DNA of 64,000 bases from Salvator merianae (lineage: Eukaryota; Chordata; Lepidosauria; Squamata; Teiidae): the NCBI GenBank assembly GCA_003586115.2, contig QVOM02000074.1, forward strand, positions 1,844,229 to 1,908,228. Reading direction: 5' to 3'. The notes beneath the pieces were generated by a model. The model did not search any database. It was not told the DNA's origin and saw only the letters and a list, made by a program, of their open reading frames with translations. This document shows, in pieces, positions 49,201-62,100 of the stretch (positions within the stretch are counted from its first letter, which is position 1; each line of letters begins with the position of its first letter). Made by a program: the position numbers and the translations under genes.

Positions 49201-50519
49201 GATGGACTAAAACATAAAGATGGGTCCATGGCCTAACAACAGAAAAGTATAAAAAAAACTAGGTTGGTTGTAGTAAATGGAACTTTTTAAATTAATTACC
49301 TAAAAACTGGCTTTTCTGGTGATTTAGAAGGTTGCTTAGGCTGTGGTCACACCTTCAGTCCATTTTACGACCTGGTAGACCACATCCGTTTCTCTTGGGG
49401 ACTTTCCACCCTCCACGAGGACTTTTCTACATTCCAATAATCGCAGCTCGGAAACCCTTATAGTGCGTTACTCCATTTTTACTTCTAAAGGTGTGGCCAT
49501 GGAAGAGGATTAAAGGGACTGAACCATCCTGCGGTGGGCGGTTGCAGCTGAATTTCCCTTTTTCTCTTGGCCACTGTGAGACGTGTGGGCATTACCTGGA
49601 GTTGGTCCCATTCCCCCTTCCTTCCTTCCTCCTCAGTGCCACCAGCCCTCTTCAATAATTAACTTCTGGAGTGGATGCAGAACAAAGGGCTGCCTTTCAG
49701 CAGCTGCGTTTCATTTTCTCTTTTTTTACAAAAGAGAAAAGCGCTCTTCTGCTGCATCGCACTCTCTGCCTGTGAAGCAGGGCTCACTTACCTGCATTGT
49801 CTCCAGACAGACTTCCCTGCATCATCTCTGGAAAGACTTTGCTGTCCCTATTCCTGGCCGTCTACCTCCATACCATCCCCTCACTTCCCAACCATACCCT
49901 TAGAGGTCCGATTCTGCCTGGCCAGAGACTGAAACACCACTGATTTTTTTTTAATATGACAGTTTTCTGGAAATGTGCAAATGCAGAGTTACACATATAA
50001 ACTGAATGGAGGGGTTTTGCGCTAATCCTGACCTCCACTTATTAATCCCCTGACCGTCTGGGGAACGGTCTTTTTGTGTGACCGTCATGTGAGGTTGCTG
50101 AAGCGAGCCACCATGAGTCAATTCTTGGGCTTGGCTAACATGCCCAAGAGTTCATTATTCTTGAGGTACGAGGAAAAACAAGTAGCCATTTTTGGTATGA
50201 AGTGCATTCCTGGTTGAAGTTCAGTTCACCCTGCAAAAATGGGCAATGATTGGCTTATGGCTGGCATCAACAATGGCATGACCCTGGGGACCTCCCTCCG
50301 TCATTCTTTAACCTTGGGGTAACAAGTACTGATTGGCTGCCTGTACCATATGGTATACCCCACTTTGGCATGGTTTTTCAAACTTCCTCCTGTACACCAC
50401 TGAAGTGTAGCAAGGAAATGGAGTCTGATCTGGAAACCAGCATTGCAGCCTTGATTTCACAGCACCATCTTGTTACGGTGTTGAACATGCAGGGGAGAAA
50501 TTAGACCAGGGAAGGCAGG
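49201..50519. other. Possible inverted-repeat element edges, otherwise empty
   Basis: GGCTGTGGTCACACCTTCAG at about 49338 resembles the ends at 10484. TGTGTGACCGTC at about 50075-50090 could be its partner, but the pairing is weak. No gene is seen. Confidence 0.25.
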
Positions 50520-51382
50520 GCTACATTTTGTTATAGGTTCCACATACAATGTGTCTCTAAAAGACAGCGAACTTTAAATTGAGAGCTGAATGTGAGGATA
50601 ATTTTCCCTTCCTCCCTTCCTTGGACATAGCCAACAGCTGTCTGTGCCTACAGAAAAAAGGGCTGGACAGCATGGGCTGGCTGCTGACATTGGAGGTGCA
50701 GCAATGACATGAAGCTCCTGCCCCCCTCAAAAGGGGATGCATCAACACTTTCCTTTTAACTTTCTCAACTTTTAAAAACTTTTCTATAACAATTTATTTA
50801 AAACTGTTGCCCATGTGGAAGGGAGCCTTACTCCTGTGCAGGATGGTGGCCACACCTCCAATGTCAGCAGCCATTCCGTGCCGTTCAGCCCTTTTGTGTA
50901 GGTGCACTCGGTTATTCGTGATTTCCAGTGAAGGGAGGAAGGGAAAATTATGTGACAGTAGTGGAAGATGTGCATCCTCACGTCCAGTTATCTATTTCCA
51001 GCTTGCTGCCTTTTAGGAAAGCCCTTTTACGAAAGGTCTTCCAAATTAAAGCAACGTATTTCTGACAGAAAGAACCACTTCTCTGTGTGCTGCTACAGAC
51101 AGACAGAATAAAACTTTTGTCTCTTTAATTTTAGCAGAAAAGGAAGATCTCAGGTTTCCTTTGATACATTGTTTGTGTATTCCAGTTACAATGTATCAAA
51201 GGAAACCTGTGGTCTTCCTTTCTGTAGCAACACACAGAGAGGTTGTTCTTTCTGTCTAGAATACATTGTTTTAAGTTGGAAGCGCTTTTCTAAAAGGCTG
51301 CTGACATTGGAGGTGCAGCCACCATTCTGCATGGGAGTAAGGGTCCCTTCCACCTGGGCAACAGTTTTAAATAAATAAATCA
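50520..51382. repeat. Large compound foldback (inverted repeat)
   Basis: 50791-50871 pairs with 51296-51382 (TTTAAAACTGTTGCCCANGT ... and its complement). 51009-51095 pairs with about 51222-51297 (ACAGAAAGAACNACYTCTCT). 51138-51175 pairs with 51188-51225 (GTTTCCTTTGATACATTG). The left arm carries an extra segment, 50872-51006, that is itself an inverted copy of 50544-50700 (GAAGGGAGGAAGGGAAAATTA). No coding frame of note. Confidence 0.85.
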
Positions 51383-54267
51383 GAGTGGGGCACTAAGGTA
51401 GAAAGGGGTGGAGACATAAGAGACACCATTTAAGGAGACTGAAAAGGAAGGTGTGAGCAGCAAAGCCCAGATTGAGGATGGATTTTCAGGTGTTATGTGT
51501 GATCAGGGCTGGTACGTTTTGAATCTGACTTGCCAAATAACATGGACTACTTTCTTGAAGTGTTTCCGTAGCCTTAGAGAGTCAGTTAAATCTCAAGTGT
51601 AAAAATTATAAAAGAAACCTAACAACAGAAGTCCAAAAGGGGTGCTTCAACTCAGTCTTGACTTCAGAAAATAAGTGAATGTTCTCATGTGTGTAGATGA
51701 TTTTATCTGGGCATATTGTCAAGATCACCATTCCCAGGCCAAGGTTCAAGTACAAGGAGACTTGCCTTCATAGTGGTATGTCAGAGTTTATTGATGAAAG
51801 ATGACACAGAAAATAACACCAGCAGATACATATATCCCTCAACACTTTCCCACCCATGTTGGCATGGGCAGCCCTTATATCAAACATCCAAATTAACTCC
51901 CAATTTTCTCTCAGGCTTCAAATGGCTTTGAGACAATGCCCAGTTCCAATTATTTCCCAACAGTTACAACCATATCTCAACAGCAAAAGAAAAGCAGAGT
52001 CATGGCCTTTCTGTACTGAAAGGCCCATGGTCAGAACCAGTGGGTTTGAACCAGCCAGGCCTGCTAGTTCAGACCATGAAAAGGTATGGGCTGGAACAGC
52101 GCTGTCTGCATGACAGTGCTGGTCCAGACCAGACCCTGGCTCAAAACTTCCTTGAGCTTCAGACCAGACCCCAAAGCCTCTGAGGCTTAGGAACAAAAGT
52201 TCCTAACCTTGGAGGCCCCAGACATTGGCAGAATGCAAAGCCAGTTGGAAGAGGATGCCAGGAAACTAACCAAAGAAGAGAAGTGCTATTTGTAATCTAC
52301 TTCAGTGCTCACACGGGCTGGGGAAGTACATGGCTGCATAGGGCACCAAGCTCACAGGGGGGGGATGGAGAGGCCCTGCTGTGCTGTGCTTTGCCTGTAG
52401 GCCAATGATCATGCTGTGCCACACTGCCTCTGTACTCTGAGAACATGTTTGATGCACATCCCCACTGACTTTAAACAATTTTTCAAACAATTTTTCAAGA
52501 CCTTTTTGAAGTCAACAACACATCTCTTGTTAGTGAATTCAAACCTATGTAAAGCCACTATGCAGTAGCAGCTAAGGAAATATGCCATGATAAAGAGACT
52601 CTCAAAAATTCCAAATGAAGAACTGAAATAGGCAATATCCATGCCAAAGAATGTGTCATGTGTTCCATCAACAGCAGAGAAACAGCAAGGCTTTTCAGTG
52701 TGTAACTGCTACTGCTCCCACACTTCTTTCCCCTTGACAACGTATTTCATGTCTTCTATGGATGCAGCAATTTCTTTCTGCAAGAGGACTTTCTTAGTTA
52801 GTAAATTTACTCATAAAAGGTTAAAGGTCTTTCATATTTCACTTTGAGTCTGGGAAAAGAGGAAGAGGGCTGCCTGAACTGATAGAGGAAACTGGAGAAC
52901 ATCTTTCATGTTCCAAGTTCTCCTTTTACCATTTTTCACACAGGACAAGAAAGCTCTCTAACAGACTTTTGGCTTATTTCAATACACACTTATCTGGGAC
53001 TAAACAGCATTGACATTTGAGTAAGCAGATACAATTGCACATTTGTGGAATGCATGGACTAGCAAGGCAAGCTGAACAAGAGAACTCCTCCTGGTCCTTT
53101 TTTTTGTACAGAGAAATGCTGTCAGACTGGTCTAACTAGTATGGTGTTGCCCAGTCCTGAAGCCAAAGCAGGTTCATGTTCCAGTCCTACACAAAATCTG
53201 TAGTCTGATGGCAATGCTAATGTCCTAGAAGATTCCTGCCTCACACATGGTAAAGAAGGAAATGTTTTACCAATCAGATCACTTGTGTTACAATGCCAGT
53301 ATTCAAAGTAATATTGAAACACTACTGAAAGATTTAAACTGGTACAAAAACAAAGCAATGAAAGGCCAAGTGTCCCAGAGGCATGTTGCTAGAAAAAGGT
53401 TGAGCTCTCTGCAGGCAAGTTAGAATGGAAGATGGATTTCCACCACCATTGTTATTACTCCTAGCATATTTAAGACAAATATTTTATTCCTAATAAACAT
53501 TTCATATATCTTATCAAATAAGGCAGTCACAGAACAAGGGAAGGGAGAAAATTGCTGAACTGAGTCAATGATGAGGTAATGAAAAGAGTCACTATAGAGC
53601 AAGAGTAAGACTAATTACACTTGGGAAGCAGTTTTTTAAATGACAAGATAAAGATAATTAAATGTCAGACTCAGAGGGACATAAGCAGAAAGTAGAAGAA
53701 CAGGAAGTTTAAACCATACATAATGACTAGAAACAACTATTGGATAAAGTGGCATTAAGCCAGTTTTTTTATATACTGAGACAAAGTCTGAAACATTGAA
53801 TCCTTCTTCACACTTCATGGATTATTAGCTTCCTAGTGGAAGTAGCTTTACCTTCATTGTTACGGGCTTTTTGAAATGGCTTTTAGTTGAACTAATAGTT
53901 GGGATAGTTAAAAAGCAAAGTGAGAACTTTTCCAAATGAGCCATTTTTAGGGGAAAATACCAACACATTTATCAAGAAAATGTAAGCTGCAATCTAGGAT
54001 CCAAGATCAGCTGTTAAAAATAAAATGGTTAACAGAAAGAACATGAGACCCAAGAGGGCTCAGCTTCAAGAATTCCATGATTAGAAAGCAAATCTAGTTC
54101 ATACCTTCTCCTCCTCTGCATTGTCATAACAGAAAATTGACAATGAAAGACATGTGGGCACCATCACCATGTTAGATAATCTGTTTTATCTGTATTTATA
54201 GTGATTTTATTGTGACCCACTCTGAGATCTTCAGGCACAGAGCAGCATAAAAATAATTAGGCACGGA
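51383..54267. other. Intergenic, mostly unidentified
   Basis: 51985-52200 is rich in partial internal repeats (CCAGACCAGACCC, AACCAG). The rest shows no recognisable exon, RNA gene or named repeat. Confidence 0.45.
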
Positions 54268-54758
54268 GGCTGTTTCCGCATTTGCAGCTGCTGGAGCAGT
54301 CCAGCTGGAACTTCTCTGACTGGAGTGGTTCCAGGCTGGAGCAGTCTCCTGCCCAAACACGAGGCCGCCTGCACTTAGACAGACAGGCCCCGCAGTTTAT
54401 GTGAGCTTCAGAGTCTGTTGCAAGGGTTCCGACGATCCTGAGGGCCCATTTGAGAGCCCGAGGGGAGTCCATTTCAGTGGTGCCATTTGGTGCATTGCCA
54501 GAATGGGTCCTCTTGTTACACTGGCCCATAGAAGTGTGTTTCCTTCTGCATACCTCTCTGGGCTGGGCTGGTGGCTCTTGGACTGCCAGTAGACCTGCTA
54601 AAACAGGTCTACCAGTATCCCAATGCTACATTCAATGCAGACACAGTGGCCTACCAGGGGTTGTGGCCTTTCTAGTCAGCATTAGAGTGTAGAAGTAAGA
54701 GGCCCAGAATTAGGCACAAGGCACATTAGCCCATCCTAAGGGTAAGTGTGGAAAGACC
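54268..54758. mobile_element. Non-autonomous inverted-repeat element, family B copy 2
   Basis: The left end GGCTGTTTCCGCATTTGCAG and the reverse complement of the right end GGTCTTTCCACACTTACCCT match loosely. It shares GGACTGCCAGTAGACCTGCT, CCATTTCAGNGGTGCCATTTGG-type segments and GAGCTTCAGAG with 2914-3425. Confidence 0.55.
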
Positions 54759-55317
54759 CATAGGTTCCAGTAAGTCAGTACATGGTAAGTAGCAGCAAAT
54801 GATCATCTATAACTGTAAGTTTTCCATAGCCATTCATGAGTTGTATCTTGCAATGGTTCAAGCATGAAGGATAATACATTTTGCTGACCACATAGAACCA
54901 AAACCACTATCAGCAAAACCAAGTAATAGGAGGAATGACTGTGACCTACTTAGGTCACAGAGACTTTTGTTAGTTTGTAAACAGGAGGCAGAACATTATA
55001 TTCTCTCCTCTTTGTCCCGTACAAGGTAATTCGATTCCCTGTGATTTTGCCTCGAAACCAAATGGCTGTGTGATCCACCGAGAATGGTCATTTCCAACAG
55101 ATTTTCCTTTCATTGGCAAATCAATTTCACCTCCTCAAACTAAACTAACACCCAGATTATGTCAGAAGTACTGTGTTGAAACACATTGCAACTACTAAAA
55201 AACATGAATGGAGTTCTCAGAACAGGTCTCAGAAAGTATGACCACCTAAATTCATCTCTTAGGTTGTTGCAGATTATTCCCCATGTGCTAGAGATCTGCC
55301 ACTATTAAGTACTTCTT

Positions 55318-56486
55318 GGGCACAGTCTGACAGCATAAATTTAATTCGTTTCAAAAGAGTATGAGGACTGAATTTGTTTTCTGATCATTCCCCTATTTGC
55401 ATTTTAACACGGACTCAATTCAGACTTAACTCATTCTCACACTGATGTTTCCCATGTTTGGCACGGAGAAACAGTACCTTTTCTGCCTCCACCCCTCACC
55501 AAATTCCCCTCCCTGTGCAGTCAGTGATCGGCTACAGTCCCAACATTCAAATCTTGACTTCACAGGGGTGGGAAAGTCAAGCTCCACTCTCCGTATGACC
55601 CTGCTGCTGCCTCAGAACATGGATTCACTTGATGGCGTTGCTAGTCATTGGCCATTTGCTCCTTCTCCCCCCTCCAGTTTGTATCTACACAAGCAGAACT
55701 TTAATACCACATGTACCACACAATTAAGCTTCTTAAAGGGCAGATGGTGATTTCTGCTTCATGTGCAATTTAAGAGTAGTGCAAAAGCAGGGAGAGCTCC
55801 ATGAAGAGGAGGAAACATGGGAAGGGAATGGGGGGGGGGCTCTGTTATTGTGATAGTGTAGTTAATGGCCAGCAAATGGACTCTGCATCACCTCCCCCAG
55901 AGACATCTACAGCAGCATACGTCCCACTATGTAGCTGTGTGCTGCCAATGGCAAGACCTATACTGAGTTGGTTCTTTGTTGGGCCAAGAGGACTGCACCC
56001 CCAAACAGGTGCAGTCTGTTTTTTGGTTTAATCAACAGATGGAAGTGCAAGCAGCTTTTAATTTCTTCCCGGCAGTGTCGAATGGGAGATAAAGGAAAAG
56101 AAAGGACCACAGTTTAGTAACGTAAAATCATTTTCTTTTCTCCTGGCAGCAGGGGAAGGGAAGATAATTGAGGTGGAAGGAACTACTGTGCTTCCTGCCC
56201 ACCCACAAAGTCTGTCATTGGATGGCAGAAAATGGAGAACCCTCCCTATGCACATACCCCAAAAAGTGCAATCCCTCCCAAATAGTCCCCTTCTGCATTC
56301 TCACATCGCAAAGTAAAGTGGGCTCACAATCTGGAACGGCTTGAGAACTCATTAAATCCAAATGCAAAGTAGCCCGGATTTCACCAATTTAGTCCAGAAA
56401 AACTACAGAAGAGCAAGACCATGTTGGGCCAGCAGGAACTGAAGACACCCTGTAAACTGATTAAATGCCATGTCCAAACATGGCCC
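55318..56486. mobile_element. ~1.2-kb inverted-repeat element, family A copy 2
   Basis: The left end GGGCACAGTCTGACAGC and the reverse complement of the right end GGCCATGTTTGGACATGGC pair loosely. CTT flanks both ends, a possible 3-bp duplication. It is collinear with 27127-28319 over almost the whole length, same orientation, with short indels. It ends only about 0.4 kb before the CD9 CpG island. Confidence 0.85.
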
Positions 56487-56849
56487 TTATGTAACTTTTG
56501 ACCTTAAGCCAGCAATAAACAGAAGGATAGAAAAGCAGGACTTGGTCTTAATTTACTCAAGCAGATTGCCCAGAAAAGAGGGTGCTGATTAGGAGGGGCT
56601 ACACCTGATGGGCAACCCACATTTACTGGTTTTTATATGTAACCTGTCACCGACCAATCTCCTTCCTCAGCGCGCTTTTCCATAGCTGGAAGGGCCTGGG
56701 CAGGATGGAGCAGCAGGAACACCCCTGAGAGCAGGTATAGTTTGTTGCTCCTGCTTTCTTAAGCCCTCGCTTAGGCTCCTTTTCTGCAGGCTTGTTGGGG
56801 ACAAGGGCCGTCCTTCTCCGTCCGCGTGGAGGACTCCTGAGTCCTCCTT

Positions 56850-57240
56850 GCTTCCTCCTTGAACCTTCCATCGCCGTCGTTTCAACACAACAGGCCGTCG
56901 TAATCAACCCGCCCCGAACGAGTAGGTAGGCGAGTCGCAGAAAGGCGCGCCGTCGCCCGCCGGGCAAGAGGGAGAGGCTAAGTGAGTACGTCAGTGGGGC
57001 TTGGGAGCAGGAGCGGACGAGGCAGAGAGGTCCGGGCACTTCTACTGAGGGAGGGAGTCTCGCCAAGGAAAGCCCACAGCGAGGGAGTGGCACAACAGAT
57101 GCGGCCGGGCGGGCGGGCGGGCGGACGGACGAGTGTTTTCTCAAATGCGTACTGATTAAGCGGGTGCGCCTCGCCCAGCGGAGAAGTTTTCCTCTCTCGC
57201 ACGGACCACACGGTGAAGGCCCTCTCGAGCTGCTGCCAAG
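56850..57240 (+). promoter_or_regulatory. CD9: CD9 CpG-island promoter and 5'UTR
   Basis: Base composition changes abruptly from AT-rich to GC/CpG-rich at about 56.85 kb and back after about 57.33 kb. A run of overlapping GGGCGG Sp1-type boxes lies at about 57105-57128, roughly 110-135 bases before the CD9 start codon. No TATA box is evident. This is the usual architecture of a broadly expressed housekeeping-like promoter and fits CD9. The exact transcription start cannot be read from sequence. Confidence 0.75.
57145..57159 (+). other. Possible 4-codon upstream ORF before CD9
   Basis: ATG-CGT-ACT-GAT-TAA lies 81 bases upstream of the CD9 stop-to-start interval (the TAA ends at 57159, CD9 ATG at 57241). 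It would be a uORF only if transcription starts upstream of 57145, which is plausible given the GC boxes just before it but unproven. Confidence 0.3.
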
Positions 57241-57306
57241 ATGCCCGTCAAGGGAGGCACCAAGTGTATCAAGTATCTGCTCTTCGTTTTCAACTTCATC
57301 TTTTGG
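57241..57306 (+). CDS. CD9: CD9 exon 1 (cytoplasmic tail and start of TM1)
   Basis: This exon encodes the first 22 residues of the tetraspanin CD9, a four-pass membrane organiser of integrins, exosomes and gamete fusion. The peptide starts [14 protein letters not shown] and ends FNFIFW, with one visible change from the human form I recall (V for G after LLF). It contains the short N-terminal cytoplasmic tail, a membrane-proximal cysteine typical of tetraspanin palmitoylation, and the first turns of transmembrane segment 1. The start has a good context (gccaagATGc). The exon ends exactly after TGG at donor GTAAGC, phase 0, the same position as in mammalian CD9. It lies in a CpG island and is divergent from VWF, matching the human gene order. 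Exon 2 is beyond the right edge. Confidence 0.96.
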
Positions 57307-58721
57307 GTAAGCGCCCATTCTGTCGGGGGGAAAGATGCGGAAAGTCTGAACTGAAGGAGACTTCTTTGTGGCGAGCGGCGGGTAAATGTTTCCTTTTGGA
57401 GCAAGCAAGGTACCCAGTAAGAGTACGCGTTTCAGCTCTATGGAATAGAGTTATACTTCTGTCCCACGACAGAGACCGCAGACCTAAATTCAGGCGCTGC
57501 TGCTGCTGCCTTGAATCCGGATCCTACTGCCTACTCAAGTTGTAGAGACCGTGTAAGCAACGTAATTAGCAGCTCGAAGGCTCTTTCTTCCTGACTCAGC
57601 CTTATGGGTTAGCAAACGGGATAGAGTTCTCGAATAATTTGAGTCTTGTCCGCACCAGAAAACTCTTCTGAACAGCTTCTCCAAAGACTAAACCAACCTA
57701 TGTAGGAAGGAGCCGCAGAATTGGCGTATTTTTCTGCTACGCTGGTCCTGGCCTTCAGCTGTGCAGGGCCTCAGACCATGAGCGTAACCAAACTATGATA
57801 ATAAGGAATGGTCAGGATCTTAAAACATTTGTCCACACCAGGTGTAACACACAGCCCAGTGGAACTAGAATGTATTTTCTTCTCCAGTCAGAGGACATGC
57901 TGGATGTTTCCAGAAAGCAATCTGGTGTTAATGGTAGAAGCATTTATAGATGTAGATGATTTTGACTAGGTTCGTGGTGCATATCACCAGCCCTCATTCT
58001 GAGGGAAGCATTCCAGAGGACTGGTGTTCCTGGCAAAGGATGCAGATCTATCACAAAGCACAAGTGAGAGCAGTGCATAGGTGGTGAGGGTTATTTGGTG
58101 GTATACATTCTTTGCTCTAGTTCGTGGATAGCAGCACTATTTTTCTTACCCTTCCATCGTCAACTTTCAAAACAAACATTACATTTTCCCATTGTCAAGT
58201 GTTAAAGTCCAGCTTGGGCTTATTTTCTTGGGCTTGGAGCACAGAATTTAGACCTTGTACTTTTGAAATCCTTTAGCATGCCTTTTTACAGGATCTTCTA
58301 TAACCAAACAATTCAGATATTTATAGCTGTTTACAAAACAGGAAGCTAGAAATCTCTCAGCAAGTTGCGTAAGGTTTGTGGAAGGTTGGGCAGGTTGTGC
58401 TGTTTGAAACAAGAAACTCCTGAGGGTGGGGAAATTTTACTTTCTCTGTTTTGTCTCTTCTTTTCTCTAGCTAGTCTTTTATCTTGGTTTCTTTGAATCA
58501 GTATTAAAAATGTTTTTTTCCCCTTGTCCAGCACATATCACCACAGTAACAGTATCAACTATGACATTCAGCAGTAATCCTGGTCTAGGCTCTCACAGTA
58601 CGGTGCTTTGTTACATGTTCCACAGAATGCAACTAGGATTGCTTGGTTGAAATTGTACATCTGTGAAAATTTGTCACATGCTAGTGCTTATTAAAATATA
58701 CTTATCCACTTGCTTAAGACT

Positions 58722-59150
58722 GTGGACCTTTTTGCATTTACCTGACCGGTATGATATAATAATACAATAACAGGCAGGTAAGATTGAAGTGTGGTGGGGG
58801 CCATTTGCACTGCCAATGCTGGACTAGCCCCATATCTGGCAAGCAGTGCATGCAGTTCAAACGGGCCAGACGGATCACCATGGCAAAGTCTGAACCAGCA
58901 TCTGGTGTGCACTTGGACACTGCCATGGCAATCTGGATGCTGCGAACTACTGCAGTTGTGCAACCCATGCCCCATTGCTGCGCCATATCTGGAAGAGGTG
59001 GAGCCACCTTCCCAGGAGCAATTCAGCTGCTGCTAGTCAGCCTGAGGACTGATTCTAGTTGTCTGCAGCTGGCAACTCTAGGTGAGCTGTTGCAGCATTC
59101 ACATGCAGACAGGTCTGATCAGCAAATGGATCAGAGCTATCCAGCTGGTA
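58722..59150. repeat. CD9: Possible family D-like element in CD9 intron 1
   Basis: The left edge GGACCTTTTTGCATTTACCT resembles the ends of families B and D. The right edge was not found. The interior has a richer GC content than its flanks and opens chance frames of up to 128 residues. Confidence 0.3.
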
Positions 59151-62100
59151 AGTATGAACAGCTGGTATAGCAAAATAGCTTCATCTAGGCTACAAGACTG
59201 GAAGTCTTTGGTTCAAATATTGACTATTTCTGTGAACACATGAGATGTATTACACCAGTTTATATCTCTAGACCTAAGACCTGCTCTCTAGCATAGCAGA
59301 TAATGAAACTGGCTTCCTTGTGAAGCTACTGTACAGATTGCAATTAAATCAGAGAATCCTAAATTTGGACTTCTGCATGTTGTTGGACTGCAACTCCTGT
59401 CAACTCCAGATGGTGTGACCAAAGGCAAGGAATTATGGGAGCTGTAGTTTAACATCTTGATGGCCAAGTTCAGGGATCTCTGAATTAGACATTCTAAGTT
59501 TTCCTATGGGTGAAATTTCAGATGAAGAGTCCCTAACGGAATGAAAAGAAGATGCATATGTGTGGGAAGGCTCTGGCACTTTCTCATCAAAATTGATCCA
59601 GCATTTTAACAAATTGTTTTATTACATTTAGATGTCTCCTTTCTTCTGAGAAATGAAAATGATGTAGATGCCCTGTCTCGTTCTGCTTGCACAGCAGTTA
59701 GAGCCATTGGAGACTCATAGTTAAGATTCCAACCTTCTCTTAAGTCCCACTCTAACTGTTGAATCTCTATGCAATGTTAACTCTCTTTCAAGCTGTTCCA
59801 GGGAAAACAGGACAAAGGCTTATAAAATGAAAGATGTACTACTGGTGATGCATTTCAGGAGGCATTGCTTTCCTTGGTCTTCTCTCACTAGTGAAGACTA
59901 GCTGATGTCAACTAGGGAGTTTCCTGATACTTATTCTTCCTACTGTGAGAATAAATATGGTAACTTCTGTCTTCTCATGCCTGCCTCCTGGATGTGCAAA
60001 AATCAGGAATAACCTGTTTGGGAGGTTGCATGTATCTCATGCATGCCAAGTGTTTTGTTTTTTTTTCCAGTTTCCCAACTGGATGCAGAAGAATTTTAAA
60101 GCAAGTACATATTCTCCTCTAAATTTGAGCTTCCGTGCGTTGCTTCTTGTTGCCCTGAGGATTACAACATAAAACATAAAAATTCCATTGACTTTCTGAA
60201 AACTGTACTGTTGATGTCTCTAGAGAACACACTAGACTTCTTGAGCTTCTGGGAAGAAAGGCTATTATTAATCTAAACTATTGAGAATCACATGGATATA
60301 TATTCAGAGCCCTCTCCTGGACACATCTGCCGGGTTTGGGTATAGAGGAGAAGAAAATGTAGGTTAGGAGGCTGCAAAACACAGTTGGAAGGCTGGGGAA
60401 ATTAGGGAAGAGTGAAAAGAGCTTAGGTGCATGATTTCACGAGTAGGCTTTAGCACTAGAAGTTACTCTAGGAGGAATATGTGTGTGAGGAGTCTGGTGC
60501 AGGAACAGTTCAGGAGCTTTACTGAAGAATCTTGTATACGTAGTTCTTTTTGTTTGCCAGCAGCAGCTAACAGAATAGTCAGCATCTGCTATAAGGCTGA
60601 AGTCTGTGAGACACTTGCCCAATATTAAAAATAAATGTACAGGAAGAAATGGCAGAGACTGGGAATTGCAGAGGTATATTATGACCGGCATGCTTGATGT
60701 CTGTGACTCCTTTTTTGTTTTGTGTATTTCTGTGCATTTCCTATTTTTTTTTTTTTTTACAAAATGAGGAAACTTCTTGACAGCTTAAAATAGAGGATAT
60801 ATTCTTCAGTAGGCTGGCAAGAGGGAAAGTAATGGGTTGGTTTGCTCCCTTAAATCTATCAAAAGCACATAGCCTAGCCTCTGAGGCCAATCCAAGGCTC
60901 ACTTGTGCATTGCGGTCTGTGGGTTCCTGGGCCTTCCTGCAGCCTTCCCAAGTCTGTATATGACAGCAAAACATTTTCAAGTGCTGTGGCAATGCGCAGG
61001 AACCCAACGATTGTGATGGCTATGTAGTGATGCCACTCCCAAGCCCACATGGATCCATCCCCTCCCAGCTTCAGAGCAAGCTGGGAAAGGAAGAAAGGGG
61101 AGTGAGAAGACCCGCGAAGGCAGGTGAATACTACTGGTTATCTATGTCTCTCTACATGGGGAGGTTTTGTTTTATGAGAGATTCAGACAAATTCTAATCG
61201 ATTCAGAAAGGGTAACACAGATGTGAGGAGAGACTGAAAGAACTTGGAGAATATCTGATAGTCCTTTTCAGTTGCCTGAAAGGATTCACAGAGAAGAGGG
61301 TGAAGATCTGTTCTGTCATTCCAAAACACAGCTTGAAAAATACTGTTGCCTGGTAAAGAGCGTTGGTTTGTGCCTACATTTTCAACTCTTGGAGGTTCTT
61401 CTTCCAAGAAAGGCTGTGAACTTTGTGAAGAGGAGAAAGAGGCTCTGAATTACATTCATGAGGTAGAAGCATCAGTAACAACAGTGTATTTCAGCAATGG
61501 GAGGAAAAGGGCCAAATGGAGCAGTGTGAACTGATGCCATACTGTAGTCACAAGAAAGTTGCTAGATACCCCCTGGTGCTACAGTTGCCAGCCTCAGCCC
61601 CACCATACCAGTTCTTCTTCATTGAGTGCTCCCCTGATGGTTCAGAAGCAGCAACAACATGGTTACTGCCACATTTTCTCAGCACGTTTTCCATCTCCTT
61701 CATTTTCTTCCTACCTGACCTCAATCAGTAAGTGCTAAGGCATAGCAGAGATTGGGCCTGCTCCTACTAAGGCACAAAAGGGTGCCATCATTATCCTGTG
61801 TGAAGAGAGCCAACATCAAGACTACATTCCATGTCTCCACAATACGCAGAGTTCTGAGATGAGATTCCCCATCCCCATCCCCATCCCTGGGGAATCTTTT
61901 CCATTCACTTTGCCCCAGGAAGGACAAATATTTCTTTCCAGTTCTTTGGGCAGTGTGGTGTGTGGAGCATTTGTGCATACACCATGCTGCTTAGGGCACT
62001 GAAAACAGCTTCCTTTTAGCTGCATTGGACAGTATGGAATGGATGATTTCCCCCCCCCCCCAGTTCCTTTCAGCTTCCTTGTGCTGTGGGAAAGTTTTAG

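Larger units (their letters stand above)
23170..56849. other. VWF-CD9 intergenic region
   Basis: Between the VWF signal-peptide exon (minus) and the CD9 CpG island (plus) I found no exon of a host gene. Apart from the separately listed repeats, the stretches 25050-27126, 37120-38600, 46033-48609, 51383-54267 and 54760-55317 show AT-rich sequence with short chance ORFs and no recognisable domains. 38206-38260 and 38376-38430 are imperfect direct copies of each other. 51715-52220 looks repeat-like but is unidentified. Confidence 0.7.

Noticed and set aside
49338..50091. A complete inverted-repeat element with GGTCACAC ends
   Set aside because: The left edge resembles other elements, but the candidate right edge matches too few bases to support a unit.
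56647..57408. 253-residue minus-strand frame across the CD9 promoter
   Set aside because: It is antisense to CD9 exon 1 in a CpG island, has no domain, and long frames are common in such GC-rich sequence.
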